Shown: positions 9,146-19,995, numbered from the stretch's first letter. The stretch: DNA of 42,061 nucleotides from an uncultured Victivallis sp. (GCA_944389895.1 CALXOA010000130.1:1-42061), one strand, 5' to 3'. Numbers and translations are program-made. Notes: generated by a model not told the origin, from the sequence alone.

Positions 9146-9184
9146 ATTGAAACAGTGTCGGCAGTTGAACCTGGAGCAGGAGTC

Positions 9185-9697
9185 ATGGATTTCATCGAAA
9201 GAATCTCGTGGCGGGTAATCGAATTTCTCGCTGCGGAAAACCCGGAACAGATCGCCCATACCCAGTGTGTTCGCGACTATACGCGGCTGCTGGCAGAAAA
9301 GAGCGGAATTGAGCCTCGCCGTCTCCTGCTGCTGGAAATCGCGGCTTTGCTCCACGACATCGGCTGCCCCGCCGCCCGGACGAAGTACGGCGACAGCAAA
9401 GCTCCCCACCAGGAGTGCGAGGGAGAACGGATCGTACGCGAATGGCTGCCGGACTATCCGGAGCTGACCTGCAGGGAAACGGATTGGATCGCCCGGGTGG
9501 TGGGCTGCCACCACCGCGCTGTTCCCATGCGGGAACTCGGCGCGGAAACTCTGCTGGAAGCGGATCTGATCGTGAATCTGCTTGAAGGCGCCCTCTCAAG
9601 GCAATCGGTCGAGAAATCAATCAGGAGCACCGCCGGCCGGGAACTCTTCACTATTCTGTTTCCCGCGCACGACGGAAGTACCAGAGAGGAGGAATGA
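9185..9697 (+). CDS. HD-domain phosphohydrolase-like protein
   Basis: A 170-residue protein with the HD-superfamily metal site: H25 (IAHTQCVRDY), H57-D58 (ALLHDIG), further His residues at 75 and 109-110 (GCHHR) and D127 (EADLIVNLL). The family hydrolyses phosphate esters of nucleotides and related molecules; the substrate is unknown. The start at 9185 has GGAGCAGGAG upstream and gives the family-typical length; the longer frame to 9002 runs through palindromes. The stop overlaps the region of the marC start, so the two genes are translationally coupled. Confidence 0.82.
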   Translation: MDFIERISWRVIEFLAAENPEQIAHTQCVRDYTRLLAEKSGIEPRRLLLLEIAALLHDIGCPAARTKYGDSKAPHQECEGERIVREWLPDYPELTCRETDWIARVVGCHHRAVPMRELGAETLLEADLIVNLLEGALSRQSVEKSIRSTAGRELFTILFPAHDGSTREEE

Positions 9698-9699
9698 AA

Positions 9700-10302
9700 A
9701 TGTACGGCTTTTCCGCAACTCTGGTTTTATTCTTTCTGGTGATGGATCCCCTCGGCAATCTGCCGGTGTTCATCGTCAAACTCGACAGATTGACTCCCCG
9801 GCGTTATCTTGTTGTTGTACTGCGTGAGAGCCTGATCGCTCTGGCGGTTCTGCTGCTCTTCCTGCTCTGCGGCAGTGAAATTCTGAAATATCTCCAGATC
9901 TCCAGAGCTTCGCTGGAACTGGCCGGGGGAATCATCCTCTTTCTGATCGCCATCAAACTGGTGTTCGGATCGGCGGCGGACGGGATGCTCCAAAAAAACG
10001 GGACTCAGCCGGAACGGGAACCATTCATCGTACCGCTGGCCATTCCACTCTTCGCCGGACCGGCAGCGATGTCGACCGCAATTCTGGTCAGCGGCCGCAG
10101 CGGCTGGCAGAATCTTGCGGTCAGCATCGGCGCCCTGACGGCGGCCTGGGCGGTCAGCACTGTGATTCTGCTGAGCGGCCGTTATGCGGGAAAGTTCCTC
10201 GGCCCCAAGGCCCTGTCGGCACTGGAATCCCTGATGGGACTGCTGCTGACCACAATCGCCGTGGAGATGGCAATCAAGGGAATCCGACTGGCTTTTCCGT
10301 GA
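9700..10302 (+). CDS. MarC-family integral membrane protein (YhgN-like)
   Basis: A 200-residue MarC-family protein with six predicted membrane segments and the family motifs FFLVMDPLGNLPVF at the N-terminus and PLAIPLFAGPAAMSTAI in the second half. MarC proteins were once linked to multiple antibiotic resistance, but their transport role is unproven. AGGAGG at 9687-9692 is ideally spaced for the ATG at 9700; an ATG at 9694 overlapping the HD gene stop (ATGA) is too close to it. The product is an inner-membrane protein co-expressed with the HD-domain protein. Confidence 0.87.
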   Translation: MYGFSATLVLFFLVMDPLGNLPVFIVKLDRLTPRRYLVVVLRESLIALAVLLLFLLCGSEILKYLQISRASLELAGGIILFLIAIKLVFGSAADGMLQKNGTQPEREPFIVPLAIPLFAGPAAMSTAILVSGRSGWQNLAVSIGALTAAWAVSTVILLSGRYAGKFLGPKALSALESLMGLLLTTIAVEMAIKGIRLAFP

Positions 10303-10312
10303 CGCCCGGTCT

Positions 10313-10348
10313 CCGGTCCGCTTCGCACCGAACGGGAAAGCGGACCGG
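10313..10348. terminator. Hairpin between convergent marC and valS
   Basis: CCGGTCCGCTT (10313-10323) pairs perfectly with AAGCGGACCGG (10338-10348) around a 14-base loop. There is no T-run on either side, so it may be a weak or bidirectional terminator or an mRNA-end stabiliser. Confidence 0.45.
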
Positions 10349-10357
10349 CCCAAAGCC

Positions 10358-13018
<2,661 letters not shown>

Positions 13019-13401
13019 TTTGTCTGTTTTCCTGTTGTTCTCGGATTGCTTCCAGAATCTGCATCATCTTATTACTATAGCACGGCATTATGGATTTTTC
13101 CTCCTTGATGATGAACTTTCCCGATGGAATTTGCGGATGGTTTCCATCGCCCCGCCACCAGAAATGCCGGGATCACAGCCCCGTGTCCCCCAAAAAAAAA
13201 CGAAAAAAAAGAGAAAAAAGCTTGCATTTATCAATTCCGGCGGTAACGTGACAATCTGAAACGGGGACTGTCTTCTGGGGAAATTCCGGCGGCCGGCGTT
13301 GGGGAACGCTGAGCCTCCGGAATCGTTCGGCGACGGTTTCCGGTTCCGGGAATGAAAATTCAACAATTTGTTGTCGAACTAAAAAAAGGATCCCTCTCAC
13401 C
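13019..13401. other. Divergent intergenic region between valS and the secretin operon
   Basis: These 383 bases contain the possible valS leader ORF at the left end. A striking purine/A run at about 13191-13219 (three A-tracts broken by CG and GAG) is followed by TTGCAT at 13222-13227. The A-tracts could act as an UP element or bend DNA ahead of a weak promoter with a TAACGT -10 sixteen bases on. Near the right end, CAACAA-T-TTGTTG (13361-13373) is a 6-base-arm dyad 28 bases before the secretin start. No convincing protein gene or structured RNA is visible. Confidence 0.5.
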
Positions 13402-14859
13402 ATGTCTCTGTGGTCTCAACCGCTGCATCGCGCCTTCGCCGTCGGCTGCGGTACAGTTCTGTTCGCAACCCTTTCCGTTCCGTATTCCGTCGCGGGCGAC
13501 GACGTGAATGTACCGGTAGAAGAGATGCCGATCGTCCGGACCGAAGAGGACGTCGAGCGCGGGAAAGCGAACATCCGCTCCGTCATCGACGAGCTCAGCG
13601 AACTCTTCTCCAACGAAGCGGCCGAGCCGCAACTCACCCCGGCCAGAAAACCGATCGAGCCGCCCTACTGCAAGGTTATCCAGGGGAGCAGCGGCCGTTC
13701 GACACTGGTGTTCCGCCCCAGATTCACGGCGGCGAAACAGATGTTCAAGGCGCTGGAGGGAGTCCTCACCGGCAACACTCTGATCGAGGCGCTCGAGGAA
13801 CAGAACGAGATTCTGATCAGCGCCACCGACAGCGAAATCAAAAGTTATCAGGATATTCTGCTGGCAATGGACGTGCCGGCGCCCCAGATCCTGATCGAGG
13901 CCAAAGTGGTGGAAGTGTTCTTCTCCGACGGCATGCAGCGCAATCTTTCGCTCAATTTCGAGGGGAAACGTTACAACGTAGGCGCCAATGCCGAAGTGCC
14001 CGGCGTCACCAACCAGCCGACCACCGGACTCGGGGGCAACTTCACCCCCTACTCCGGCAAGGACTCGATGAATATCGCCTTTCAGTGGCTGCTGACCGCA
14101 CAGGATGCCAAGGTGCTCGCCAGCCCGAACATCCTGATTTCGCGCAACGAAGTCAGCCGGATCGTCACCGGAGAGGAGATCCCGATCCAGGAAGCGACAA
14201 CATCAGGCAACAACCTGTCACTGAGCACCAACTTCAAAAACGTCGGCGTCAGCCTCGAAGTCGAACCGAGCATGATCAACCGCGACAACGTCACGCTGCG
14301 CATCTACCCCAAGGTCTCCAACGTGGTCCGCTATGAGAACGTCTCCGCCGGAAGCGGAACCAACTATCCGGTACCGGTGATCTCGGCGCGCAGTGTCGAA
14401 ACCCATCTCCGGATGCAGGACAAGCAGATCGTGATGATGGGAGGGCTCTACAACAGCCGGAACACCCTGCAGCAGCAGCGTATTCCGGTGCTCTCCGACC
14501 TGCCGCTGATCGGTGAGCTCTTCACCGGCAAGAACGAGAGCAAGGAGGTCACGCAACTGATCTTCTTCCTGAAGATTCACATCATCCCGCCGGAGCAGGT
14601 TCCGAGCGGGGTATTCTACAACTTCGACGAACTGGGAAAGAGCAGCGAAAAGCTCGGCCAGGTGGTTGAATATTCCGACAGTTTCCCGCTGCATAAGACC
14701 TCGGTTGAAAACCTCGCGACCGAACTCCGCGACGCAATGCCGGGCGAAGCGGTCAAACGCCGGGAGGAGTTCAAGCGGCAGCAGCAGGAGCAGCAGGAGC
14801 AGCAGGAATGGTCCTTTGACGCCGGCGAACTCTCCGGGAACGACGGGCAGAAAAAATGA
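13402..14859 (+). CDS. Short secretin (GspD/PilQ superfamily), first gene of an ABC-exporter operon
   Basis: A 485-residue outer-membrane secretin. Residues 1 to about 31 are a signal peptide. About 100-157 is a single ring-building (secretin_N-like) domain ending LLAMDVPAPQ. About 161-395 is the secretin barrel domain (ILIEAKVVEVFF, KVLASPNILISRNE, VSLEVEPSM, RIPVLSDLPLIGELF, TQLIFFLKIHII). A 90-residue C-terminal tail has a Gln-rich stretch (459-469). Only one periplasmic ring domain is present, so it is shorter than typical type II secretins (600+ residues). There are no other gsp or pil genes nearby. Its stop overlaps the adaptor start (ATGA), and four further genes follow with no gaps, so its partner is probably the MacAB-like transporter. 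AAGGA lies about 11 bases before the ATG. Confidence 0.92.
   Translation: MSLWSQPLHRAFAVGCGTVLFATLSVPYSVAGDDVNVPVEEMPIVRTEEDVERGKANIRSVIDELSELFSNEAAEPQLTPARKPIEPPYCKVIQGSSGRSTLVFRPRFTAAKQMFKALEGVLTGNTLIEALEEQNEILISATDSEIKSYQDILLAMDVPAPQILIEAKVVEVFFSDGMQRNLSLNFEGKRYNVGANAEVPGVTNQPTTGLGGNFTPYSGKDSMNIAFQWLLTAQDAKVLASPNILISRNEVSRIVTGEEIPIQEATTSGNNLSLSTNFKNVGVSLEVEPSMINRDNVTLRIYPKVSNVVRYENVSAGSGTNYPVPVISARSVETHLRMQDKQIVMMGGLYNSRNTLQQQRIPVLSDLPLIGELFTGKNESKEVTQLIFFLKIHIIPPEQVPSGVFYNFDELGKSSEKLGQVVEYSDSFPLHKTSVENLATELRDAMPGEAVKRREEFKRQQQEQQEQQEWSFDAGELSGNDGQKK
14773..14807 (+). repeat. CAG/GAG trinucleotide run encoding a Gln/Glu tract
   Basis: A run of CAG codons with interspersed GAG (three CAG, then GAG-CAG-CAG units repeated) encodes about ten consecutive Gln/Glu residues in the secretin C-terminal tail. 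Slippage-prone, so its length could vary between strains. Confidence 0.7.
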
Positions 14860-16379
14860 AAATCAGACGTTCCAGAGTCATCACCCTCGCCATCCTCCTG
14901 GTGCTGATTGCATCGGGTGCCGGCTATTACTATTGGAGTTATCTGCCGGCCAAACGGGCGTGGCAGGCGGAGGCGGAGCAGAAACTCGCAGCGGACGGCG
15001 GCGACATGGACCGCACGTTCAAGGTACGGCGCGACGATCTCGTGATCGGGTTGATCCAGGGCGGCTACATCAACGCCAGCAAGAAACACAAGCTCGCGCT
15101 GCAGGCGAACTACCGTACAAAACTCCTGTGGGTCATCGATGAGAACAGCAAGGTCAAGGCCGGTGATCTGCTTGCGAAATTCGAAACAGATGAGCTCAAG
15201 GAGCAGATAGAAAACCTCGAAATCGAGGTGGACAATCTCTCCAAGGAGCTGGAAATCGCAATCGAGGCGGAAAAGATCCAGATCAGCTCGAACGCCGCAG
15301 AGCTTCAGTCGGCCGAGGAGAACCTTCTTCAGGCCGATGATGCGCTGCGCAAATACCGCCGCTTTGAACGGGCGAGTACCCGTGACGCCCTGGATCTCGC
15401 AGTCGCCAACGCCGAAACCGAACTCGCCGCCGCACGCGACGAATACGCAACAACCCGCGACAGCGAGGTCAAGGTCTCCAAGGATGAGAATGCCGACGAC
15501 AAAAAACGCGCGCTGCTGGAGACCGCCCAATCGAAAATCGACCAGAAGGAGAACGCCCTCAACACAGCGGAGGACAATCTGCGGGTGTTCCGCCGCTACG
15601 ACAACCCGAGCAAGATCACCCGGCTGGTCAATGCGCTTGAGCAGGCCAAGTTGAACTTGCGCAAGGTCAAGATCTCGACGGAATCGAAGGTTGTGCAATC
15701 CAAGAAGTCGATCGACAACTACCGCCGGCGGATCCGGCGCACCACCGATCAGCTTAACCGTTACAAGGAATACATGACGATGATGGAGCTGCGGGCTCCG
15801 GTCGATGGAGTGGTGATCTACGGCGACCCCGACCGGCGCTGGGGCAACCTCGATGTGAAGCCCGGTATTGACATCGGCAAGGGGCAGGTTCTGATCACCA
15901 TCCCGGAGATGTCCAATCTGGTCGTCGATTTCGATCTGCCGGAACAGTACCGATCCAAGATCAACCGTGGTGACCGCGCGGTGATCTCGCCGGATTCTCT
16001 GCCCGGCGAAAAGTTCGAAGGGGAGATTTCGCATATCGATACGCTTCCGGTCAACCTGGTGAACTGGGACAGCTCCTCCCCCAAGATCTACAAATCGAAA
16101 CTCAAGCTCGATCACCAGTCTCCCAGACTGGTCAACGGCATGAGCGTCCAGATCAACATCGTAACCAAAACGATTCCGCAGACGCTCTTCATACCGGTGG
16201 AGGCGGTGTTCGAAGACAACGACCGTTTCTTCGTCTACCGCGGCAGTCTGACCGGCCCCAAGGAGGTCGATGTGAAGATCGGGGAATCGAATGACAATTT
16301 CGTCCAGATTCTGAGCGGGCTTGAAGAGGATGACATCGTCTACCTCTATCGCCCCTACCAGCAAACGCAGGAACAGTAA
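14856..16379 (+). CDS. HlyD/MacA-type periplasmic adaptor with long coiled coil
   Basis: A 507-residue membrane-fusion (adaptor) protein. One N-terminal membrane anchor (about 8-28) is followed by a lipoyl/barrel entry (DDLVIGLIQGGYINASKK, VIDENSKVKAGDLLAKFE). A coiled-coil region of about 200 residues follows (112-312), then the returning half-lipoyl (ELRAPVDGVVIYG), beta-barrel (SNLVVDFDLPEQYRSKINRGD) and membrane-proximal domain (TLFIPVEAVFED). The coiled coil contains a duplicated motif, ADDALRKYRRFE at 160-171 and AEDNLRVFRRYD at 238-249. This hints at two hairpins, not one. It overlaps the secretin stop by 4 bases and the ATPase follows immediately. The role is to bridge the inner-membrane ABC transporter to an outer-membrane channel, here probably the secretin. 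Confidence 0.92.
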   Translation: MKIRRSRVITLAILLVLIASGAGYYYWSYLPAKRAWQAEAEQKLAADGGDMDRTFKVRRDDLVIGLIQGGYINASKKHKLALQANYRTKLLWVIDENSKVKAGDLLAKFETDELKEQIENLEIEVDNLSKELEIAIEAEKIQISSNAAELQSAEENLLQADDALRKYRRFERASTRDALDLAVANAETELAAARDEYATTRDSEVKVSKDENADDKKRALLETAQSKIDQKENALNTAEDNLRVFRRYDNPSKITRLVNALEQAKLNLRKVKISTESKVVQSKKSIDNYRRRIRRTTDQLNRYKEYMTMMELRAPVDGVVIYGDPDRRWGNLDVKPGIDIGKGQVLITIPEMSNLVVDFDLPEQYRSKINRGDRAVISPDSLPGEKFEGEISHIDTLPVNLVNWDSSSPKIYKSKLKLDHQSPRLVNGMSVQINIVTKTIPQTLFIPVEAVFEDNDRFFVYRGSLTGPKEVDVKIGESNDNFVQILSGLEEDDIVYLYRPYQQTQEQ

Positions 16380-17150
16380 ATGGCAGAAGCTCCGAAGGAT
16401 GAGAATGCGATCGTCAGATTGCTCGACATCCGCAAAACCTACATCTCCGGCGATCTTCAGGTTCCGGTGCTCAAGGGAATCAACGCAACCGTGAACCGGG
16501 GGGAGTTCGTAGGCTTCATCGGAACTTCCGGATCCGGGAAATCGACGTTGCTCAACATTCTCGGAATGCTTGACGTGCCCACCGGCGGGGAGTATTTTCT
16601 CGAAGAAAACGAAGTCAGTCAGCTCTCCGACGTGGAACAGGCAACGATCCGCAACCGCAAGATCGGCTTCATCTTCCAGAGCTTCAATCTGTTTCCCCAC
16701 CTGTCGGTGGAACAGAACATCGAAGTGCCGATGGTCTACGCACGCATCCCCGGCCGGATTCGCCGCAAACGTGCCCTCGAACTGGCCCGGCGGGTCGGTC
16801 TCGGCCACCGTCTCGACCACCGACCGACCCAGCTTTCGGGGGGAGAATGCCAGCGCATCGCCATCGCCAGGGCCCTGAGCAATCAGCCGGCATTCATCCT
16901 CGCCGACGAACCGACCGGAAACCTCGATGAGAAGACCAGCGGCGAAATCATGAAGCTTTTTCATGAACTCAACCGCGAACAGGGCGTCACGATCGTGATG
17001 GTCACCCACAATCCGGCTCTCGGACCGCACTACGACAAGATCATCCGCCTGCGCGACGGGCGGATCGATGATACCCCCTTCGAATGGGAGTATCCCGGGG
17101 CGGGCGGCAGGCCGGTTGCCGCGCCACAGGAAAGAGAGGCGCAACCATGA
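16380..17150 (+). CDS. MacB/LolD-type ABC transporter ATPase
   Basis: A 256-residue nucleotide-binding subunit. Walker A is GTSGSGKST (48-56), Q-loop FIFQSFNLFPHLSVEQN (98-114), ABC signature LSGGECQRIAIARAL (152-166), Walker B FILADEPTGNLD (172-183), switch His VMVTHN (210). The EPTGNLD and NLFPHLSVEQNIEVPM contexts are typical of the MacB/LolD/FtsE branch, which powers mechanotransmission, not substrate translocation through the membrane. The start codon directly follows the adaptor stop (TAA ATG), with AGGA 7 bases upstream. Confidence 0.94.
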   Translation: MAEAPKDENAIVRLLDIRKTYISGDLQVPVLKGINATVNRGEFVGFIGTSGSGKSTLLNILGMLDVPTGGEYFLEENEVSQLSDVEQATIRNRKIGFIFQSFNLFPHLSVEQNIEVPMVYARIPGRIRRKRALELARRVGLGHRLDHRPTQLSGGECQRIAIARALSNQPAFILADEPTGNLDEKTSGEIMKLFHELNREQGVTIVMVTHNPALGPHYDKIIRLRDGRIDDTPFEWEYPGAGGRPVAAPQEREAQP

Positions 17151-18418
17151 TGCTGGTCCGCGATCTCTTCGGCCTGTCACTGCACAACCTTCTGCTGCAC
17201 AAGGTACGCTCCATCCTCACCTCGCTCGGTGTGATTTTCGGGGTCGGCAGCGTGATTGCGATGCTGGCCATTTCGGAAGGGGCGAAACGCTCCGCCCTCG
17301 CTCAAATCGAGGCGATGGGCATCGACAAGATCATCCTCTTCTCGAAACGGCCGCCGGTCAGCGGCAAGAGCGAAGGCTCCGACAACGCAAGCGTCATGGA
17401 GCGTTTCGGATTGACGGAACGTGACCTCGTGCACATCAGCAGGATGGACAATGTCGCCGACATCACCGGAGTATTCGACGCACGCAAGAAAGTCCTGAAG
17501 GGACTCCAGCGCACCGATCTCAAACTCGTCGGCTGCGACTATCGTTTTCTGGAGGATTCTTCGGCGAAAATCGAAAAGGGACGCTGGTTCTCCCCGGCCG
17601 ATTACGAGAACGACCGCAATGTCTGTGTCATCGGGAAAAATGTGAAACGCAAACTCTTCTCCATCGGAGACACCAACATCGTCGGCAGTACAATCCGCAT
17701 CGAAAACGATGTATTCCGCATCGTCGGCATCATCAACAATGAATACGGCACCCAGTATCCTGAACTCGGCGGACAGAACGATCTGATTCTGATCCCGATG
17801 ACCACGGCGCGGGCCCACTATCGCGACTACACCTTCTACCGCGAGGGGCGGCAGCATAAGATCACCCGGGTCGAATACGACCTGCTGCTGGTCAAGGTCG
17901 CCGACACCAGTTACATCGACAATACCGCCAAGCGTGTGGCTGGTTACCTGGAAAAAACCCATTCGGAAACCAAAGACTGGGGTATCGTCGTTCCTCTCGA
18001 ACTGCTCAAACAGCGGGAGCAGACTCAGAACATCTTCACGATCGTGATGGGGTCGATCGCCGGCATCTCGCTGGTCGTGGGAGGAATCGGCATCATGAAC
18101 ATCATGCTCGCCAGCGTCTACGAACGACGCAAGGAGATCGGCACCCGCCGTGCTCTCGGCGCCCAGAAGTCCGATGTGCTGCTCCAGTTTCTGATCGAAA
18201 CGGTGTTCCTGACCAGCCTCGGCGGAGTTCTCGGCATTCTGCTCGGAATCGGCATTGCCCGCACCATCACCTACTACAGCGGTATGCCGACCGTCTATTC
18301 GCTCTGGAGCATCGTGCTGTCACTGGTAATCTCCAGTCTGGTCGGAGTGATCTTCGGAACCTATCCTGCCTACAAGGCGGCACAGCAGAATCCGATCACG
18401 GTACTGCGTGCGGAATGA
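17147..18418 (+). CDS. MacB/FtsX-type ABC transporter permease
   Basis: A 423-residue permease in the MacB topology. One N-terminal membrane helix (SILTSLGVIFGVGSVIAMLAIS) is followed by a periplasmic domain of about 230 residues. Three C-terminal helices follow, starting at IVMGSIAGISLVVGGIGIMNIMLAS and continuing with VYERRKEIGTRRALGA, the conserved coupling segment, and ending PAYKAAQQNPITVLRAE. It is split from its ATPase, as in many MacB-like systems. ATG 17147 overlaps the ATPase stop (ATGA), with AGAGAGG upstream. It would work with the upstream ATPase, adaptor and secretin as an exporter across both membranes. Confidence 0.94.
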   Translation: MMLVRDLFGLSLHNLLLHKVRSILTSLGVIFGVGSVIAMLAISEGAKRSALAQIEAMGIDKIILFSKRPPVSGKSEGSDNASVMERFGLTERDLVHISRMDNVADITGVFDARKKVLKGLQRTDLKLVGCDYRFLEDSSAKIEKGRWFSPADYENDRNVCVIGKNVKRKLFSIGDTNIVGSTIRIENDVFRIVGIINNEYGTQYPELGGQNDLILIPMTTARAHYRDYTFYREGRQHKITRVEYDLLLVKVADTSYIDNTAKRVAGYLEKTHSETKDWGIVVPLELLKQREQTQNIFTIVMGSIAGISLVVGGIGIMNIMLASVYERRKEIGTRRALGAQKSDVLLQFLIETVFLTSLGGVLGILLGIGIARTITYYSGMPTVYSLWSIVLSLVISSLVGVIFGTYPAYKAAQQNPITVLRAE

Positions 18419-18432
18419 GGAGTGTATCTGTC

Positions 18433-18798
18433 ATGCGTAAAAAGCTGCGGATTCTTCTTATTGTGTCGGCGCTTCTCGGCGGAGCGGTTCCGCGGGCGCG
18501 CGCCATCGATCCGGTCACGCTTGCAATCCTCGCTCCGGCGGCAATGCGCATGGCGGAGGCGACGCACCCTTACCTGATGAACGGTCTCGCCTGCGGTGCC
18601 CGCGGTCTGGCCAAGACCGGCATATCGGCGTTCAAGATTCTCTATCTGCCGTGGGGAGTAACCCAATGTACCCTCGGGTTGCCGTTCGGCATGCTCGGAA
18701 GCGGGATCAACAATGTGATCGAGGGCGGAGCCGCTCCCTTCGAGACCGCATTCCATGCGGCGATGCTGCCGGTCAACCTCTTCGGCGTTGACATCTGA
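18433..18798 (+). CDS. Small exported Gly-rich protein at the end of the secretin-MacAB operon
   Basis: 121 residues, signal peptide MRKKLRILLIVSALLGGAVPRARA followed by a mature domain of about 97 residues rich in Gly, Ala and Leu with aromatic accents (ILYLPWGVTQCTLGLPFGML, NNVIEGGAAPFETAFHAAM, PVNLFGVDI). GAGGAG about 9 bases upstream favours ATG 18433; an ATG at 18415 overlapping the permease stop is an alternative. I do not recognise the family. Being last in the operon with a tight junction, it may be an accessory subunit, an outer-membrane-associated protein or a substrate of the exporter. This is inference from context only. Confidence 0.75.
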   Translation: MRKKLRILLIVSALLGGAVPRARAIDPVTLAILAPAAMRMAEATHPYLMNGLACGARGLAKTGISAFKILYLPWGVTQCTLGLPFGMLGSGINNVIEGGAAPFETAFHAAMLPVNLFGVDI

Positions 18799-18841
18799 TT
18801 TCGCATCGGGGCAACGGTTCCGGCCGCGATGGACGCTCCAA

Positions 18842-19795
18842 TCAGCCGGCGGGAGCGGCCAGACTGGTGCCGGAGTGAATCAGATAAGCGATCTTTTGAT
18901 CCGCCTCGCCCGGCACCCCTCCCGAAAAAAGCGTCTGAAGCGTTTTCACCGCCGTATACGAAATGGTTTCGTAGTCCTGACGGAACGTCTCCCACCCGGA
19001 ATAAAAACCGTCGAACTCCCCCGTACTCCAGGCGATAATCGAAAGCTCCTCAGGGACCGGGACCCGCAGCAGTTCCACCGCCTGTGCCAGCAGAGGCGTA
19101 ACCATCTCACTGGTTGAAATCACCGCGGTAACCCGGTTGTCGAGCAACTGCCGGAGCCCCTTGAGCGTCGCGGAAAAATCCATGAAGGAAACATTCAGGG
19201 AGAAGGCTTCAAATCCGAACTCCTCCGCCAGCGCAGCAAAGCACTGATCCCGCCGGCTCACATTCCAATTGGTTTCAGGAGTCTTCAAACAGACTTTTCC
19301 AATCCGGCGATGTCCCAGAGTATGAAGCCGCTGTACGGCCTCAGTGATTGCCCGGGTATCGTCACAACTGACGGAGAACACATTCTCCAATCGACACGGC
19401 GGAGTATTGATGCAGACCAGCGGCCAGTTGTAATGAGCCCCCCAGAAATGTTCCAGCCCCTCGTCGGACAGAAGGGAAATTGCCCCCCGAATCGGAATTT
19501 CCTCGAGTAATTCAAGTGTCAGGCGTGAGATGACGAAAGGGCGCAGATCCTGACGTTCCAGCTCCTTGAAGAGTTTTGAAAGCATCAGCGAAAAGTAATT
19601 TCCGACATCATGCGTGATCAGGGCCACATTTCGACTGTTGATCCGGTAGGAGCAACGGGCGGCACAACGAATCACCTCCCGCCGGGTTTCCGGGCTGATC
19701 CGGAGCGACCCGGACAATACGCGGGAAACCGTGGAGACGGAATAACCGGAGAGCTTCGCAACGGTTTCCAGTGTAGCTCGTTCTGTCCGCTTCAA
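18842..19795 (-). CDS. LacI/GalR-family transcriptional regulator
   Basis: A 317-residue LacI-type regulator. Residues about 8-55 hold the helix-turn-helix (TLETVAKLSGYSVSTVSRVLSGS) and the linker (RCSYRINSRNVALITHDVG). The sensor domain follows (AISLLSDEGLEHFW, TLGHRRIGKVC, AVISTSEMVTPLLAQAVELL, LSIIAWSTGEFDGFY). It is somewhat short for the family and lacks the usual RP(N)xxAR-type hinge, having CSYRINSRN instead. Divergent from the DUF4434 gene at 20063, with paired promoters between them, so it probably controls the 20063-25326 genes. Effector unknown. Confidence 0.9.
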   Translation of the reverse strand: MKRTERATLETVAKLSGYSVSTVSRVLSGSLRISPETRREVIRCAARCSYRINSRNVALITHDVGNYFSLMLSKLFKELERQDLRPFVISRLTLELLEEIPIRGAISLLSDEGLEHFWGAHYNWPLVCINTPPCRLENVFSVSCDDTRAITEAVQRLHTLGHRRIGKVCLKTPETNWNVSRRDQCFAALAEEFGFEAFSLNVSFMDFSATLKGLRQLLDNRVTAVISTSEMVTPLLAQAVELLRVPVPEELSIIAWSTGEFDGFYSGWETFRQDYETISYTAVKTLQTLFSGGVPGEADQKIAYLIHSGTSLAAPAG

Positions 19796-19906
19796 GATAC
19801 CATTTCTCCGATTCGAACTGCCCTTTCAGCAGTTCCGCTCACTCGTATCCGGGGTATCCTCCCCCCTCCCCGACCGGATGGCCTCAGGCCGTATTTTCCC
19901 TCCCCT

Positions 19907-19935
19907 AACATAACCTCACATCTTCTGATTTCCAA
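19907..19935 (-). promoter_or_regulatory. Sigma-70-type promoter of the second LacI gene
   Basis: Minus strand: TTGGAA (19935-19930), 17-base spacer, TATGTT (19912-19907), four of six matches each. The leader would be about 110 bases. Confidence 0.45.
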
Positions 19936-19940
19936 TTTTT

Positions 19941-19976
19941 TTGCATATTTTTGCATAATTTATTATTTATTTGCAG
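19941..19976. repeat. Helically phased TTGCATA direct repeats
   Basis: TTGCATA occurs at 19941-19947 and 19951-19957, exactly 10 bases apart. A partial copy TTGCAG occurs at 19971, 20 bases further on, all in a T-rich stretch between the divergent promoters. Phasing on one helix face suggests cooperative regulator binding or an intrinsic bend. Confidence 0.45.
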
Positions 19977-19995
19977 CAGAATTTCGGAAAAACAC

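Noticed and set aside
9002..9184. N-terminal extension of the HD-domain protein
   Set aside because: It would encode the two palindromes and promoter region; ATG 9185 has a good ribosome site and gives the conserved start.
13020..13259. 79-codon plus-strand frame in the valS-secretin gap
   Set aside because: Low-complexity Lys run from the A-tracts and no ribosome site; it lies antisense to the valS leader.
14616..17180. Very long open frame antisense to the secretin-MacAB operon
   Set aside because: It mirrors highly conserved genes on the other strand and shows no family motif of its own; it is an artefact of GC-rich codon usage.
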